NCBI GenBank assembly: GCA_905221605.1
Contig: CAJNDS010002669.1
Location: 1-64,000 of the forward strand
DNA from: Symbiodinium natans
Taxonomy: Eukaryota > Sar > Dinophyceae > Suessiales > Symbiodiniaceae
Reading direction: 5' to 3'
DNA length: 64,000 nt
Shown one piece after another: positions 17,545 to 32,200 of the stretch. Position numbers and translations under genes: made by a program. Positions within the stretch are counted from its first letter, which is position 1. Every line of letters starts with the position of its first letter. The notes beneath the pieces are model-generated. The model saw nothing but the letters and a program-made list of their open reading frames with translations. It was not told the DNA's origin and made no database searches.

Positions 17545-20500
17545 GTCCCTGGACTTGAATGTTTAGTCAATCAGAGTTTCCGCTTTTGCCCACCGAGAGA
17601 TTCTCTGCAAGGAGATCAGCGCGGCACTAGCAACAAGAAAAACGCATGTGTTAGCAGGTTGAAACAGATCCTGGGCCCTGCGCAGTGCGCAGGAACGGCA
17701 GACTGTTTCATAGGGATGTTGCCTGCATCCCAGGGGCCATGGTGAGCGTTGTTACGAATTCCAGGTTTTGGTGGGAAACGGGCCTGAAGGTTTTTTGAGA
17801 ATAAGAAAATGGCAGAAGCGAGCATGTTGTGTTAATTGAGTAGCTTAGCCCCATCGTTTGCGTACTGAAGCAGATGCTGATGTCTTAGAGGCTTGTGCTA
17901 CTTACAAGGTAAGGAAGGCCCTGTCCAGCAAAGCTTTTTGCTTTGCAGGGTATTGGCTCTAAAGAAATGTACCTTTGCAGTGATGGCCGGACGGCTGGCC
18001 CAATTTCAGAACGTCATCCATGACAGCCCTGTTGACCTCTGCCTCTCGCTTCCTTCCCCAAAAGGACCGATCAACATAGAAGGTCTTTCCATGCACCACG
18101 TCCGAGTACGCACATGTGTGGCGCGTGCAGGCTCGGGGAATGTACACTGAGATTCCGCCCATGTGAAGTATGCAGATTTGCCGACATGATCATGACGAAA
18201 ACAAAGCGGCAGGGCATTTCATCGGAACTTGAAGTTCGGATCGCAATTGAAAGTGAAACATGCATTTGTTGTCTGTGTGGTTTGTTGAAGATACCCGAGA
18301 TGTGGGCGTTGCTGACATGTGAACAATGAGGAGTCTAGCAACATATTTCTGGAGAGTGGAGAAACGCGTTGGAAAACATGATGTTCACGCGTGGGCCATT
18401 TCAGATCGGTCAGGGTAGTTTTTGTTGTGGTCGCAGCAATGCACTGGCTTCCTGATGCGTTGCGGCGAACAGGGTGCCTTGGCAGCAAAACATGTTGTTC
18501 TCACTGACGTGTCAGACTCTGAGTGGCACAGGCACCTGTAGCAAGGTCGTGAGCATCGTTGCTGTGCAGTCCAGGCTGGTGGGATGATGCAGACATCGCA
18601 ATCGTTCGAAGCGCGTGGTCCAGAAAACCGAGTGGTTGATGTTGTCACGGCCTCGCATAACAGTGCCATGTAGTACTGGCCATGCTTGGATTTCGTGGTC
18701 ATTGCCCAGAGCTTCATGCTTCGTTGTGTGTTGACAGCAAGAGTGACTGCCATGATCCATGTTCAGCAGCAGAGTGTTTGTTTTTGGGCCCCAACAAGAA
18801 CGCATTAACCAAAGCGTGTCTCGTCATATTTGATCAAGCTCACGAGCGTGATCTGGCCGGTGTTTCCATCGGCAATCACGATGTCTGCCAGCAATTTGTG
18901 CTAGCTTGTGTCGCCAAGGTTTTGCGAGATGCTTTGGAGAAGCTTCGCAACACAGCCCCGAAAAAACTGAAGGACTCAGTTGCAGACAACAGCATTCTGT
19001 GGACATGGGCTGCAACATAAGCGCCGTCAGAGGAGCTGCGGGATTCTGTCGAAGCCGGCTTGAAAACGCAAGATGCCTGGACATTCACTGCATGAGAAAT
19101 GTCTCACTGGTAATTTTCGTGCCGAGCATGGTCAGGTTGGAGAATTTGCCCTCTTCTGGCGCGGGCGTTTCTGCAAACGACTTCTTTCAGCCCTTCAAAC
19201 TCGGCTGCGAAGCTGCAGGCGGCGTTGTTTCAAGCCAGCACGGTGATATGTTCAATTTGCCAACGGCAAGGTCTGCCAAAACTGGTAGTCATTGCCCTGG
19301 AGGCACAGCTTGTGCTCGTGATTCAGATCGTGTTTACCATTGTCCATGTTAGATGCCAAACACGGCTTTCGGTTTTCAATGGAACCTTGTGGGGGGGGGG
19401 GGAGCTTGATCGGTTGCGCAGGATGTCGTGAAGTCCACAGAAACATGTTTTTCCCCTGTGACCATTCTTGTGGTTTTTGTGCAGGCTATCCAGAAGCAGA
19501 TCACCTATGGTTTTCTCACTGGCAAAGGCTGCTGTTTCAACATCACCTGTTGTTGCAGCCTGTGGACTGCCGGTGTTCAACATCAGCGTCTACAGGTCCA
19601 GACCCATTCAAGCCAGAGTCCGGGCGGCATCTCATCGCTGGCTACTCAGTGCAACGTGTCTGCTTCTTGGGTGACGGCTTGTGATGCTCCACAAGTCGAA
19701 GTGTAGTTTGTGAGGACGCTGTGGTGGACTCTGTGTGCAACTGTGCCGAGTCTGCTGATGACACAGCCCTGGCCTTGATTGCCTTTCTACCTTTACCGTA
19801 TGCTGTGTCGTGCCTACGGCTCTGTGCAACCTGTGCATCACCGGACAGTGCAACCGTCCACAGCTTAGGTCCAGATGCATATGATCAGCACTTTACTCGC
19901 GGCTGTAACTTCACAGGTATGTGAGGCCTGGGAGTTTCGTGGAATGCCAGGGTCGTTCTCGGCATATCGACAGGGTTTGCCAAGTATGCCGCCAAATCGA
20001 AGACAGGATGTGTGCAGCGCATAGAAAACTGTAGGTCAGGCGGCAGGTAGAGGACCTCCTACCTGATGCTGGTTGGGTTTAAGCCGGCTTCACCGTTCCA
20101 ATTCCACGACTTTTTGAAGCCAGGTGCACGGTCAGAGTCTAATGCTGGCGGTGGATACTTGCATGAAGCTGTACCGGGACAAGGGTTGCACTCAGTGACA
20201 TGCGACATCGTTGGAGCTCCCCACGTCTCAGTCTAGGCGGCCTGACAGCGTAGCGGCAGGACTCGAAAAGCCAGTCGAATCAGCGCATGGCTCAAACAGC
20301 GTTGACCCAGATGCTCTCTGTGCCATACTCAGAGTTGCTCGAAGCTTCACACATTCGTGAGCCAATGTGTTGCAGCGATTTGCTGCGTATAGCACCCCAG
20401 AGTTCATGAAGGATCCATAAAGGATACATAGGGCCACCCAACCGTTGCGTGCAGTGCCGCCTGTTTTTTCGCGGACTTCCAGCGAGTATGAATGCATGAG

Positions 20501-22150
20501 GACCCAATGGCTTCTTTTCAATGGCTTTCTGCACTACTGATTTCAGTTCCTGCGATTCAGGTCATCACCCAGCGCTTGGAGCTCAGCTCTGCTGACATGC
20601 CCGGCACCCAGCAGATGAGACTCGCAGCCATGGAGGCACGTGAAGACATGTGAACGTCATGCAAAACAACGAAGCGTCTTGGACATGCCAGCGAGATGCA
20701 GGTCGAGCCGAGCGGAGGAGGTCCTGGGTGGTTCCCGGCAGCTCCTTGCCACAGAAGAGCCATTCTCAGGCTTAGGCAGAGTGAAGAGAGTTGAGCCGTT
20801 GCGTAGGCATGGTGCAGCGACCTCTGAGCAGTTGGCTGCTGTGGTCGCCTCGGCACCTGCGGCCTTTGCCTGGGGCCCAGAGTCTCAGGCAGCAGAGCAG
20901 CAGAGCCCCCATTAGAGTGTCAGAGACCGGGCAGGCGAATGCCAACGCAGACTTGGCCCAAATGCCCAAAGGCTGGAAGTGCCTCCAAGTGAACACCCTC
21001 AGAATTGGGCTGCGCAAACGGTGCAGGTCAGCTGCTCAATGAGTGGATGTCGTCCTACTTGTCTGCCAAGATTGATACCCTCGTTTCGGACTCAGTTGTG
21101 TCATGCTGTGGCTCTGTTCCTTCGGAGCATCTCTTCCATTCCTTTCCGCTGTGCAGGTGTGGAACCACGAGAAGGAGAATGGTCAAAAGAGTGAGGCGGC
21201 GATATGCTCGTATTGCTCGCAGTTGGCGGAATGAAATGGTAAGCATGGTGAGCGAATGGCAGGTTCCTCCTGGCAAGTTTGGCTGGTGTGTTTCTTGGCT
21301 AAGACAGGGCCGGTATGGCCGCCGCAGCGCTTTGGTTGATTTGTAGTGACAGCAGGTTGTTTGCCGAAAGACGGCCAACCACTACTGTGTCGACACGCGG
21401 GACTCGGTTTGCGGGTTGGCGTCTTATACAAGTCTGTCCTTGATGTGAATGCTCAGCTTCAAGGCAAGATTTTTCTTCGTACCAAGGCATGCGTGCAAGT
21501 ATCGCAATCTGGAGCGTCTTTCGCTGGTTGAGAAGTACTATGGAGCCAAGCGAGAGGAGGCCGGGAGAGCGAATCTATCACCGGATCCGACAGAGCAGCT
21601 GCAAATTCCAGGCAGCCTCCTCGCCAGCAGCCTCCCCATCGGAGACTCGGCTTGGCTAAGATTGCATTTTTTGCGTGTGTCCTTCCCATCTCTCCTTCTG
21701 AGCTGCTCTCTGCGTGTTTCAAGGTGTCAAGCACTCCAGCGATAGCATCGCAGTCCTCTAGGGACACCTTCGCGAACAGGGAAGAGGTCACCTGCCTTTT
21801 CTTACGAAAACGCTCAACCTCTTGTGTAGCAGAACTTGAGGCATCTTCTGCAATTGCAGATGTTGCGAATGCCAAGTCCATGAACATCTATCACCAGGAC
21901 AGCAGCTGCCACAGTTACTTGTACCTCGGCTGTGATTCGGTTCAACCAGGACTCTGTGATCATTCTGACCTACCTGATCAACAGCAGTGCCAAGGAGCCT
22001 TTCGGAGCTTTCATCGTTTCTAAGGGTCAGGAGGTCAGGAGCTGGCTTGAAACTGCTTCTATGCAGAAGTTGCCCTGAGATGGGCTGTAGGACTCAGTGC
22101 AGAGCCAGGCTGATTCGAGGGCCATCAGGACTCTGGCCGTGCAGCTATAA
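17545..22150 (+). other. Unresolved region, probable upstream exons of the ARF-GEF gene
   Basis: Several short + strand stretches read like exons: SVADNSILWT with FVLACVAKVLRDALEKLRNT (about 18895-19017), VITQRLELSSADMPGTQQMR (about 20550-20620), LLNEWMSSYLSAKIDTLVSD (about 21030-21095) and VIRFNQDSVIILTYLINSSA (about 21935-22000). I could not align them with certainty to the DCB domain expected upstream of the HUS box, or to any other family. A G homopolymer of 12 lies at 19391-19402. No RNA gene was recognised. Confidence 0.35.
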
Positions 22151-23260
22151 GTGATCCCGTCAGAAGAAGATCCGATCTCCGAAGCAGGAACAAACGCATT
22201 GCCCTTGAGCTGATCTTGGGGGTTCTCTCAAATGCCGGGCCTGTTTTCAGGCTGCGAGCCTGGGAGGGAGGTGCGGCAGGGTTGAAATTCAACTGGCGAC
22301 GGGACTGTGAGGTCATCGAAGCATTTCGTGGAAATTCTCAAGAAGCTTGTGGGTGTCCCCTGACTGCCTTCAACTGTGGCCGAATGTGGGGTTAGGCCGG
22401 TTCACATGATGGAAACCGTCGCAGAACGTGCCGAAATGAGCCCAGGACTCCTTGATCAAAAACAGTGTTTCACCCATACCAAAGATCTTTGGGCTTTCGT
22501 TGCAAATTTTCGCTGAGGCCTCAGTTGTTGCTCATGAAGCAGCGCGCACACGAAGCGTTCAGCTTTTTCCGAACTTGCCCAGCTCAGGCGTCCCTTGTTA
22601 CGAACTTCAAGGAACACCTCAGGGATGAAATCGGTGTGCCGGCCCCGGGACTTCCAAAGACCTCAAAGAAGGGAAACACGAAGCTGAGAGGGCACACGTG
22701 GGCCACACCAACACCACATTTCTTTGCACTGAGAGCCCCTTCCAAGAAAGAGGTGTTCATCGAGCAGATTTTCTTGAAGATCCTCGAAAGCGGCAACTCT
22801 GACTTCCTTCACAAGAACAGGGTGGGGGAACCCACCCTTTTTCTGTTAGCTTTCGCAGGTTCTGCATGCCCCAAGGCCCCTAAGATGCTGCCCGATGCAG
22901 GTGCTGCAGATCTTCTACAAGCTTTGTACAGATGCGCCCAACACCAAGCAGTCGCGAGTATTAGCTGGTGCTGCGACCGGCAACTGAGTGCCTGAGGACC
23001 ACACCGCTGGAGTTGTTCTTGAATTACGACTGCGACGTAGACGAGAAGAACATCTTTGAGCTTCAGCTTATATGACAGATTACGAAAGGGACTATGGTTT
23101 GGAATGACATGTTCAGTCTCGGTGACAGTTTTGGTGTCCTTGTACGGCCCTGGGAGCCGGTGAGGAGCGGACGATCGATTGTTTGTCCAAGATCGCTCAG
23201 GGGAAGTACACAGCGGTGCAGAGCCTGGCCTCGATCGATCCATGGGATGAGAAGATTTTG
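22151..23260 (+). CDS. ARF-GEF exons: HUS box region
   Basis: Recognisable exons in order: [20 protein letters not shown] (to about 22250); [20 protein letters not shown] (22446-22514); [16 protein letters not shown] (22588-22638); [20 protein letters not shown] (22753-22821); [12 protein letters not shown] (22901-22940); [19 protein letters not shown] (23004-23060); [20 protein letters not shown] (23174-23260). The NYDCD motif and the following KIAQG are the diagnostic HUS box of large ARF-GEFs, which serves dimerisation and communication with the N-terminal DCB domain. A possible extra exon, HFVEILKKL, lies at about 22320-22350. An exon at about 23281-23460 with [14 protein letters not shown] may bridge to the Sec7 domain. 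Confidence 0.9.
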
Positions 23261-26200
23261 CAATGTTCCTGGACTAGGTTGAGCATGCGAACCTCATCCA
23301 GCCTCACCAGGCAGGTCTGGAGTGCTTGGATGTTGCGCTCTGGCATGTGATACGTCGTGTCGTGGCTGAGGAGCAGGAGCTGAAGCAGTTGGCTCTGCAG
23401 TCTCTGGTCGCGCCCTCGATGCTGTGTGCCAGCAAGCTGCCCAGCTCGGAGACGTTGAGGTCACCCTGATGGGTTCCATAGTCGACTGGGTCGGGTTCTT
23501 GAAGCATTGTGATGGCTTTCACGTGTCTGCATGTGCTTGCTTGACTGTAACCACGGGCTTTGTGTTCCGGATGAGGCTCGGAGAATGGCTGAGGCAGTCT
23601 TGCTGGCATCAACGGCTATCAGAATGTCTGCGAAAATTGGCCTTATGACAGGATCAGAAGGTGCCCGTCCTCGGCCAGGGGAATGAGGACGCCAAGGCCC
23701 AGCACGCATGATGTCTGATCTATCAGCCGTCCACGTGCGCTCCATGTAGTCAGTGTAGTTCGCGAAGAGGCGAAGGACGGGCCCGAGAGCGACGGGGAGG
23801 ACCCCAAACCCTCCTGGCGGCCTTCACTGGCCTTATCCCATGGTCTCTCGCTTGGAATCTTCTGGTCCCGAGGACGATGCGAGTGATGCCGCGGTTTCTT
23901 TGACCACGAGCACTGGGGCCTCTTCTGTGGGTCTGGCCCTGTTTGCCACGGGAAGGAGACGTGAACCCACCAGAGGGTTTTGTGCTTCAGTTGTGCTTTT
24001 CTTTCTTGTTCTCAGCCAGGCTGTGCCTTTGAGCAGCTTTCAAGAGCAGAAGCAAAGGAAGGTAGACTTGCAAATAGGCATCAACAAGTCCGGGCCTTAG
24101 TGCTTGAGACAGTTCGTCGCAGTCGCCTTTCGCCCCCCCGGAAGTCTGATTGTATGAGATTCAACATGAAGCCAAAGCGTGGCATCGAGTACTTGAAGCA
24201 GAATGGCTTTGTGTGCGGCCCAGCATCTTAGCACCTGGTGCAGCAAGCTCGATGTTCCACTCTTGTCCATTATTTTGTGTTAGTCTGTTTCTCGAGTTGA
24301 ACGATGACCCGGCTTCACTTGCAGCGCTCTTCAAGAACACGGAGCTGGGTCCGGAGCCTGGTGCGTCTGTACAAGTCGCATCATTTTGGAGCGGTCTGCT
24401 TGCGACATTTTTCGGCCAGCGGGGGCTGAAAGGGGCTATAGCCGCTTGGGGAAGCGGGCAGCGTAACATACGGAAGCAAGGCCTGGACAAGACCGCCATT
24501 GGTGACTATCTGGGCGAGGCCTGCCCAAGTGCCCAAGTGCCCAAGTGCCCAAGTGCCCAAGTGCACTCAGGCACTCAAGAGCGCCCTTCAAAAGTGACCA
24601 GTTGTGCCATGCTATGCCATGCTGCCATGTTACTCAAGTGGTTCTCTGTCCGTCTCTCGCTCTTCCCCAGTTTGGGGAGCCCTTGGCGAGGACAAGCCCT
24701 TCAACAAAAATGCCTTGTTCGCACTCGTGGACGGCCTGGACTTCAAGGCTCAGGTTCCTCTGCATTGGGAGCTGTCCTCTGACTTTCCGTGGCGTTCCTG
24801 TGGCGTTCCTGTGGCGTTCCTGTGGCCAGTCCCTGGACGGATCCCTGAGACACTTTCTCTCGTACTTCCGATTGCCGGGAGAGGCTGGCAATGTTCCTGG
24901 TTCAGTGGTCAAGCGCTGCCATGACTTGCCATGCTGGTAAGTGAGGCCCAGAAGATTGACCGAATGATGGAGAAGTTTGCAGAGAAGTATTGCAATGACA
25001 ACCCCGAGCGATTTGCGAATGCAGACTGCGCCTTTGTTCCTCGACTGTCCTTTGCCCTTGGGTTTTTCATTAGGTCCTTCCGACATGAATAGGTGATGGA
25101 AAGCCGCAGCATAGTGCTCCAGGTATTGTCATTCTCACTGATCATGCTGCAGACTGACCTCCACAATCCAGGCAGGTACCGCTCCAGTCCACATCCCTGC
25201 AGCTTCCCTGTGCCTCGCAGCAAGACCCACGTCCTGGGGCAAGTGTCGTTGCTACGCAGGCATCAAGAACAAGATGACCAAGGATGAGTTTGTGAAGAAC
25301 AATCGAGGCATCAATGACCATCAGGACAGCAAGACATGTGAGTGCAGGGACTGGCAATGGTCAGCTGCGCCCTTGCTGTTGGCGCTTGCATAAGCTGTTC
25401 GCAGCTTTGCTGAAGTAAGGACCTCCCCCGAGAATATCTCGAGGGCCTCTACGATGGCTCCCTGACCGCAAGAAAGTTTCGTCCCCACTGCCATGGATGG
25501 CATCCGATCTTGAGGTGTTCTTCACACTCCCATCTCACTGCAGGAGGACCAAGAGGCAAGGCCACCACTTCGGTATGGCTAGAAAAACCGACTCTGTGTT
25601 GTGAGGCCAGAAATCGGCAAGAGTCGCAAGCAGCGCGGGACTCCAACCAGAAGCCAGGGGCTCATGGGACTCATGGGACTCATGGGACTCATGGGACTCA
25701 TGGGACTGGGAATCATGGGAATCCGAAGCTAGATACGACAGCATCTCCGCTCAGACCTCTTTTTCGAGGTACGAGCTCTTCGTCAAGGAGACGGAGAGCA
25801 TGGTGCAGAAGACCAAGGCCGGCAAGACGCAATCGTACTCCCTGCCTTCCATTTGGAAGTTTTGCTGTAAAGGAGTCTTTTGACAAGTTCTCTGCCGAAT
25901 TGAATTGAAGACTTGTATTGCTGAACAGAATTGACTTTCCACACAGCTAGGTCCATCTTGGACTGCATCTCACTGGGCACTAAGGCCGCAATGCAAACAA
26001 GAAGGAAGAGCTCGGCATACGTGGTTGCTCAAAGCCGGCTCTTGCAGGTAATCTTCAGCTCCTCTTTAGCTGAGACTGTGAGCTGCCAGGTGTGGAGCAC
26101 GTGAAGCCGCTCTTCGAAGCACATGGCTCAACTCGAGCACTGGGAGACGTGCGTGACAGTTTCTGTCCCAAGTTTCGTCGCGCAGTCGAGGTTGCCTGCT

Positions 26201-29200
26201 GGCCATACTTGGCGACCCTTGCTGTGCTTTTGGAGATGCAGGCGCAGTGAGCACATGCTAAGACTGCTGAAAGCACACTGCTCTGAAATTGCTTTCCCCG
26301 GAACTTCCGACGTCCTTCGGCCTCGATTGGGATCGCGGTTTTGGCTACACGTGTCAAGTCTACGACCCCTCGCATCTGCTTTGGCAACGTGTTCCCTGAG
26401 TCAGCTCGCCCTCTCACCACATGTGGCATCCTGAAGCCTGGGTTCCTTGCCTTCTTGCCTATTCCATGCCACATTCAGTTCCAGCAGAGAATTGGCGTCT
26501 CGGAGCCTCGTAGCGCTTCGTCTAGGACACGCCTCAGAGCATTGAGCTCTGCATCGAAGGCTTCAAGCACTGCATCAGGCGCGCGTTCATCATACATTAG
26601 AGTGAAGCAGTCTTTTGGACATTCACGGACGCCGATGTGCTGGGACACGAAGATAATCCAAGATGCGTTGACTGTTGGGGGTTCAGGATAGCCGCACGCT
26701 TCGACATGGACACCGAGCGCGACGCTTTTGTCTCATCCCTGGCCAAGTTTACCTACCTGACCACAATCAAGGCTGGTCCCTCAAAGGCTGAACAACTGTC
26801 CGAGCCAAGAAGTTTCTCGCCCGGTACAGGAAATGAAGCAAAAGAACATCGAGTGCATCAAGGCGAAATGCTGGAAGGGACTAAGCCTTTGACAATGTGG
26901 GCACTGCCCTGTGTGTGAAAGTGTGAAAGTGTGAAAGCTTGGTCACTTGGGGGTTGGGAGATGAGTCTCCGAGACTTGGCATGTGAAGGCTTTGCTCTCC
27001 ATTGGTCTCTCCGAAGGGAACAACCTGGGACCATCCTGGCTGTATGTTGAGACCCAAGATGCCAGTACAATGCGCGCCAATGATGCCAATGATGCCAAAA
27101 TTCCACCCCCAGCCTGCTGGCCGATGTGTGCACGTCGAAACAGGTTTTGCACTGCATCTCCCAGCTCGAACGGCTCCAGCTTATTGGAACTCGTGGAGCG
27201 AGGTGCCCCCTAAGCTAGAGAGAGAAGCGTGGCATCTTCCAATGTGATCGGCAGAAAGGCAAGACTTCCAGTTCTTCCAGTTAGAGGAGGATGTTCTGAT
27301 CCTCAGTCGGGTACATTTTGCACCTGGCTTGACACTGGAAGTGGCATTCCTTGAGCCAGTGCCATACTTCAGGCCCTCTCCCCTGGATCCGCGAGCAGGC
27401 CGCTCTTGCTGACTTGCACAGTGCTTCACTTTCGCCCCAGATCCACAGTCCGCATGCACCAGGACCAACGCCAGTATTGCCGGGCAGCAGGCATGCAGCA
27501 ACGAAGCCGTCGGTTACTAGTTCCTAGCACCGCTCGTGCAGGTTGTCAAACGCCGTGCGCATGGCCTGGGCGTGTCTTCGCCTAAGTGCCCGTGGCCTTT
27601 TTGATTCCTCCTGTCAATTTGGGTTCTGTTGGTATTTCCTGTCATGGATGCTAGCAGTTGCATTCTCGACATGTCGCGCATTGGTTGGGTCTTTCGCAGA
27701 GATTGCGGAGGTCTGCCTTGGTTGCCATCGGCCAGGACGACCGCAATGTCGAGCTGGTCCGAATCTTCGCCTTTGGCGGAGAGAGAAACTTTGGTAGAAC
27801 TTTGGTGAACTCTGCTGGCAACCATCGAGGTCAACTCAGAGTCGATAGCCTCACAGATCGATGCCTCCCAAATCGAGCTTCTTTTCAACAGGCAGGGCAG
27901 ACAAAGGGCCTGAAGCCGGACTTCCTTTCAGAAGGGATGTAGAGTTCTTTAACGCTCAGGTCCACGCAGCTGACTCCACCAGCAGTCGTCCACTTCGTCA
28001 CTCAGCTTGCCAAGGTGCCTTGGGGGCCTTGCGGGCTTCCCTGGGCTGGTCTTCGTTCCATTTCGGGTTTTCTCTGCCGCTTTGGGAGGTCTCCAAGGAA
28101 GAGCTGGCCTTGGCGGATCAGCCACGTATCTTCTCCTTGCAGAAGCTGGTGGAGGCAGGGTTGTGTTTCAGAGGAACTGGGCCCAGTGGGCAGTACAGCC
28201 ACCAGCCTGACGGAGTTGGGCGTGTCGACCGTGTAAGTCTCAGATTCCAGCAAACAAGGTGGCAGACTTCAACATGGGCAGAATGCGAGTCGTCTGGGGT
28301 CGGATATGGCGCGTTCTGAGCAGCCACTTTGTCGAAGCCACCTGGATGCAGGTGCATCAACATCTCTATTCGAATTTCCATATCATTCCTGCTTTGGTAC
28401 TTGGTCATGGGCATAACACGATGGCCAGAACCACATGTTTTGATTGTGTCGCTCAGACCGACCAGGGTGTAGGACGAGTTCCATGGATTTACGTGGCGAG
28501 GTTAGGGGAAGAACATACTCGAAGGCACGAGGTCCTTGTTGAGGAGGGCGGAGGGAGGTGAACTGTCGTTTGCTCCAATTTCTGATGGGTTCTGCCAGCC
28601 ACCTTCGTCGCCAATGGGTTGTGACATGCACCCCAAAGCTTGCTTTCCTAGATAACAGCAAGAGCATGCAAGCGTCGAACACACAAATGCAAAGCTGGCC
28701 ACATAGCCAAACTGATTACTTTCCAGCTTTACCTCGATGCAGCATGCCAGTGATGTTGCTGACCTTGACCTTAAGGTTGCCGCCCATCAGAACGTTCGAG
28801 TGTGCCACTACGCCCTTCTGCTGCACGGAGCAAGAGAGCCGAAGCCGGGCGCAAAAAGAGGGCACTTTCTTTTGCGTCTCCAAGGCCATGGACTCCCTCC
28901 GCCAGCTCACGATGAAGTTCCTGGAGAAGGACGAGCTGGCGGGCTACAACTTCCAGGACCTCCCTTGCTTCTTGTCTTGAGTGGTTGCTCACTGAGAAGC
29001 ACGACGGGTGGAGGCAGACTTCCTGAAGCCCTTTGAGACCATCATGGTCTTGGGCTTAGAGTCCCCAAGTGGCTGCAGCGACGGAGCTATGAAAGGTGCG
29101 TGGAAGTTTTCTCGGGGTGGGGCTGATAGCTTTACCACGCTGTATTTGCAGGCCCTTACGTGCTTATGGCTACACACGAGGTCGGCCCTCCACCTGTCAG

Positions 29201-32200
29201 CAAGGACGTCAAGGACAGCACTGAACGAGCCTTCTGTCGTGCCTTGTAGCAGCTTCTTGTGCCCTTGCGGTGACGTGCCCAGCCCCTTTGTCCCGAAGCC
29301 CTATGCAGCCTACAGTCCAAATACGAGTTCTACTGAAGTCACTCCTCGGATCCAGCAGCGCTCAGATGCAAGGTAGCTAAGATCCTTAAGTCCTGCCCGG
29401 GGTTGCATCTGACCTGAAGGCAGGAACATGCATACGTAGTCATCGTAGTCTCACATGTCATCCATCCCGCAATTCATCCGTCGCCGGCCGAAGTCATCAG
29501 GACTACCTCGTTCACATCATTGCGTACATGGCAGATGTCGCGGTCTCAGGTTCTGATGGGACAGAGAATGACCGCCGCAGCCCATACACTTGCTACAAAG
29601 GCCAAGGCATTAAAGTAAGTCATATGTTTGTCAGTGAAATATGCCTCTTGCTGCCAATACTGGCAAGGCGAGCTTTCACAGCATCCGGCCTTGGCCTTAG
29701 AAGAAGCACAGGTTGCCGAAGTCCGCTGAGCCCCAGATGCCAGCAGGTCTGGATGGAAAGCGGTTCTCCACATCTGTGCTGCTGCTGCTCAAGATCCGTC
29801 GCTGGGGGAGGCAGATGCCATGGTGCACGAATGACATGGCAGATGACATGGGATACTCTCTGGGTTCACTGAGGCGACCGTGGAGGTGGCCTTCAAAGTG
29901 GTGGAGAAGGTGAACGCCGACGGCTCCTACCACGTCTTCCTGGAGAACTTCACCGACGGGATCCGGGCCTTGCTCTCCTTCGCGCAGTGCAAGGCTCCCC
30001 GCTTTTCAAGGAGGCTACGAGCGATTTTTTCGCGCCAGCCGCTGTTTTCCCTTGAGGTTCAAGACAGGAAGCCGAAGGAAGCTGATGAGAAGAGGGCCGC
30101 AACCAAAGAGGCCGAAAGCAGCTCTCTGAGACCAAAATCAAAGCTGGAGGTCTTGGAGCCAACCCGCCCCAACCCCCGGCAGGTCAAGGAGGACATCTCG
30201 GTTCTGGCAATCAGATACCTCCTCAAGGTGGCAGCACCCTCTTATCATCCAAATGTGCACGTGGGAACTGAGACGCTTAGGCTTGGATGTTGTCATGTCG
30301 GTTGGCCCCAACATGCTTCTTCGGTTTTACGAAGCTCCAGGCAGGCAGCCGCGCAGGCTGCTACACCAATCATGCCTCGGAACTAACGAGGTTTTCAAAC
30401 TTGTAGTGGCTGTGCGATTTCTGCTGCGCGAAGCTAAAGATTTCACCATAACATAACAATTAGTTTTCCTCCCAAGATTGATTGAGAAAAAGGGGGCAGC
30501 TACACGGGATGTGCCCCTCTACGAGATTCCGAAAAGATGTGGAAAGAGACACGGGGCGTTTGGAAAGAATCCCGGTAGTTCAAAGGGATTGCATGCCATA
30601 ATTCTTCCGGTTTTGAGGTAGAATGTAGAGGATGGTTGAAGAGTCAACCTCGTGAGCCATGAGAGAGAGTGAGAGTTCGGTCTGGTGGCTTCAGGCTGCT
30701 GAGTACTTGGCAGATCCTCAGACAAAGGATCTGCCCTCCGGCACCTCCCTGCCTCAGGAGACCCTGCGCATGGCTCCATGTCATCATGTTATTTCCCAGC
30801 TTAGTGAGAGGAAGATGTTGCATAGTCTATTTGGGGTATACAAGGTTTAGCCCTTTTTTTGGTATTTTCCCATATCGTGGGAGACGTGCATGTGCTTGAT
30901 GCTCCGAGCCAACTTCGGAGGAGGCGCAGTCCATGACGGAGGGCCACCCGGCTGCTGCGTGGCTCGGGCCACGGCAGGGAGCAACACGTGTAGTTTTGGG
31001 ATTCCCTGCTTTGCTGTTCCAGGTTCCCCATTCTGCGGGGCCTCTCCATGCTGGTGGGCGACCCGCGCAGAGAAGTTCCAAGCTCGTTCTTTTTTGGGTA
31101 TTGCTTTGCTCTCACGAGCAGATCTGCCCAGCAATGGTCGCCGATATCTCAGGTAAGACAGCTGGCGCTGAATGGCGTGTTCGACATCCTGCGTGAGCAT
31201 GGCAAGCAAGTCTTCGATGAGGACCATGCACGTCGGGTCGGCATGCATGTACTTCTCGGGGTTACTCTGTTATGCCCAGTGCCGCAGCAACGGAACAGCT
31301 GTCCAGGACTCTTGGCGAATGGTTTTCAATGGGGCCGGGGACAATTTTAGGAGTACGCCAGCAGGCTGCCGTTGCGCACTTTTGGCTTGTCAGGTCATCA
31401 AGCCTTTGTTCGATGACATTCATCATCAGCTTGCCCCGGCAAGTGACCAAAAGGCCTGCATGATTGCAGCTTCATGCGCTATTCTGATACGATCCTGCTG
31501 TTGGCAGTGCCGTGCAACGGTTGGTAAATCTGCTGTTGTGAATACAGTTCCGCATCTCCACCCCGCCAGAAGCTCCATATCCAAGCTTCTCGATCCCTTG
31601 CGTCTCTGCCTGCTTGCTGCGGACCGACTCACCATTCAAACTTGCTAACGCCAGTACCAAGGAAGTGCTCCTTGCCCCTCGCTGTAACAGACGACTCCCG
31701 TCAAAGTCGCCAAGATGAGTACTCGTCTGACCATGACAAAGATCCAGTATCGTTCAAGTACGTAACCATTGCTGCTGTTGCTGCGATTCTGCGCCATGGG
31801 CTTGTTGTGACCTCGTTGTGACCTCCGAGATTGGTGACAGACGTGTTCAGAAATTCGAGATCAGCTTATGCGGCAAGAGGAATCTAGAACAGCTTTTCTG
31901 CTGCCGTTTGCCTTTGACCCCCATGCACTCACAAAGGTCGGGCCTTGCCTGCTATTGTGCCCAACGGATCGGTGGTTTTTCTTGGCGCCTATGGTGTACC
32001 TGACTAGAGAAAGCAAGGATTCCGTTGGTGAACATGTGAACCTTTACGGACTGCACACGCCAACTCAGCACATGAAGAAGCTACGTTCGGAAGCTGAAAG
32101 CTGAGCCGCTTCTTGCTCATCACTGGCTGGCTTGTCGAGCTGCTTGGTCGGGGGCGATGATGAGCCGAGTTACTCGTCATCTGACTTGTGACATGAAGAA

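Noticed and set aside
31970-32104. Exon reading [18 protein letters not shown] before the 121-bp array
   Set aside because: The frame ends inside the first repeat unit and does not match the ARF-GEF family; kept out of the gene model, though it could be a lineage-specific exon.
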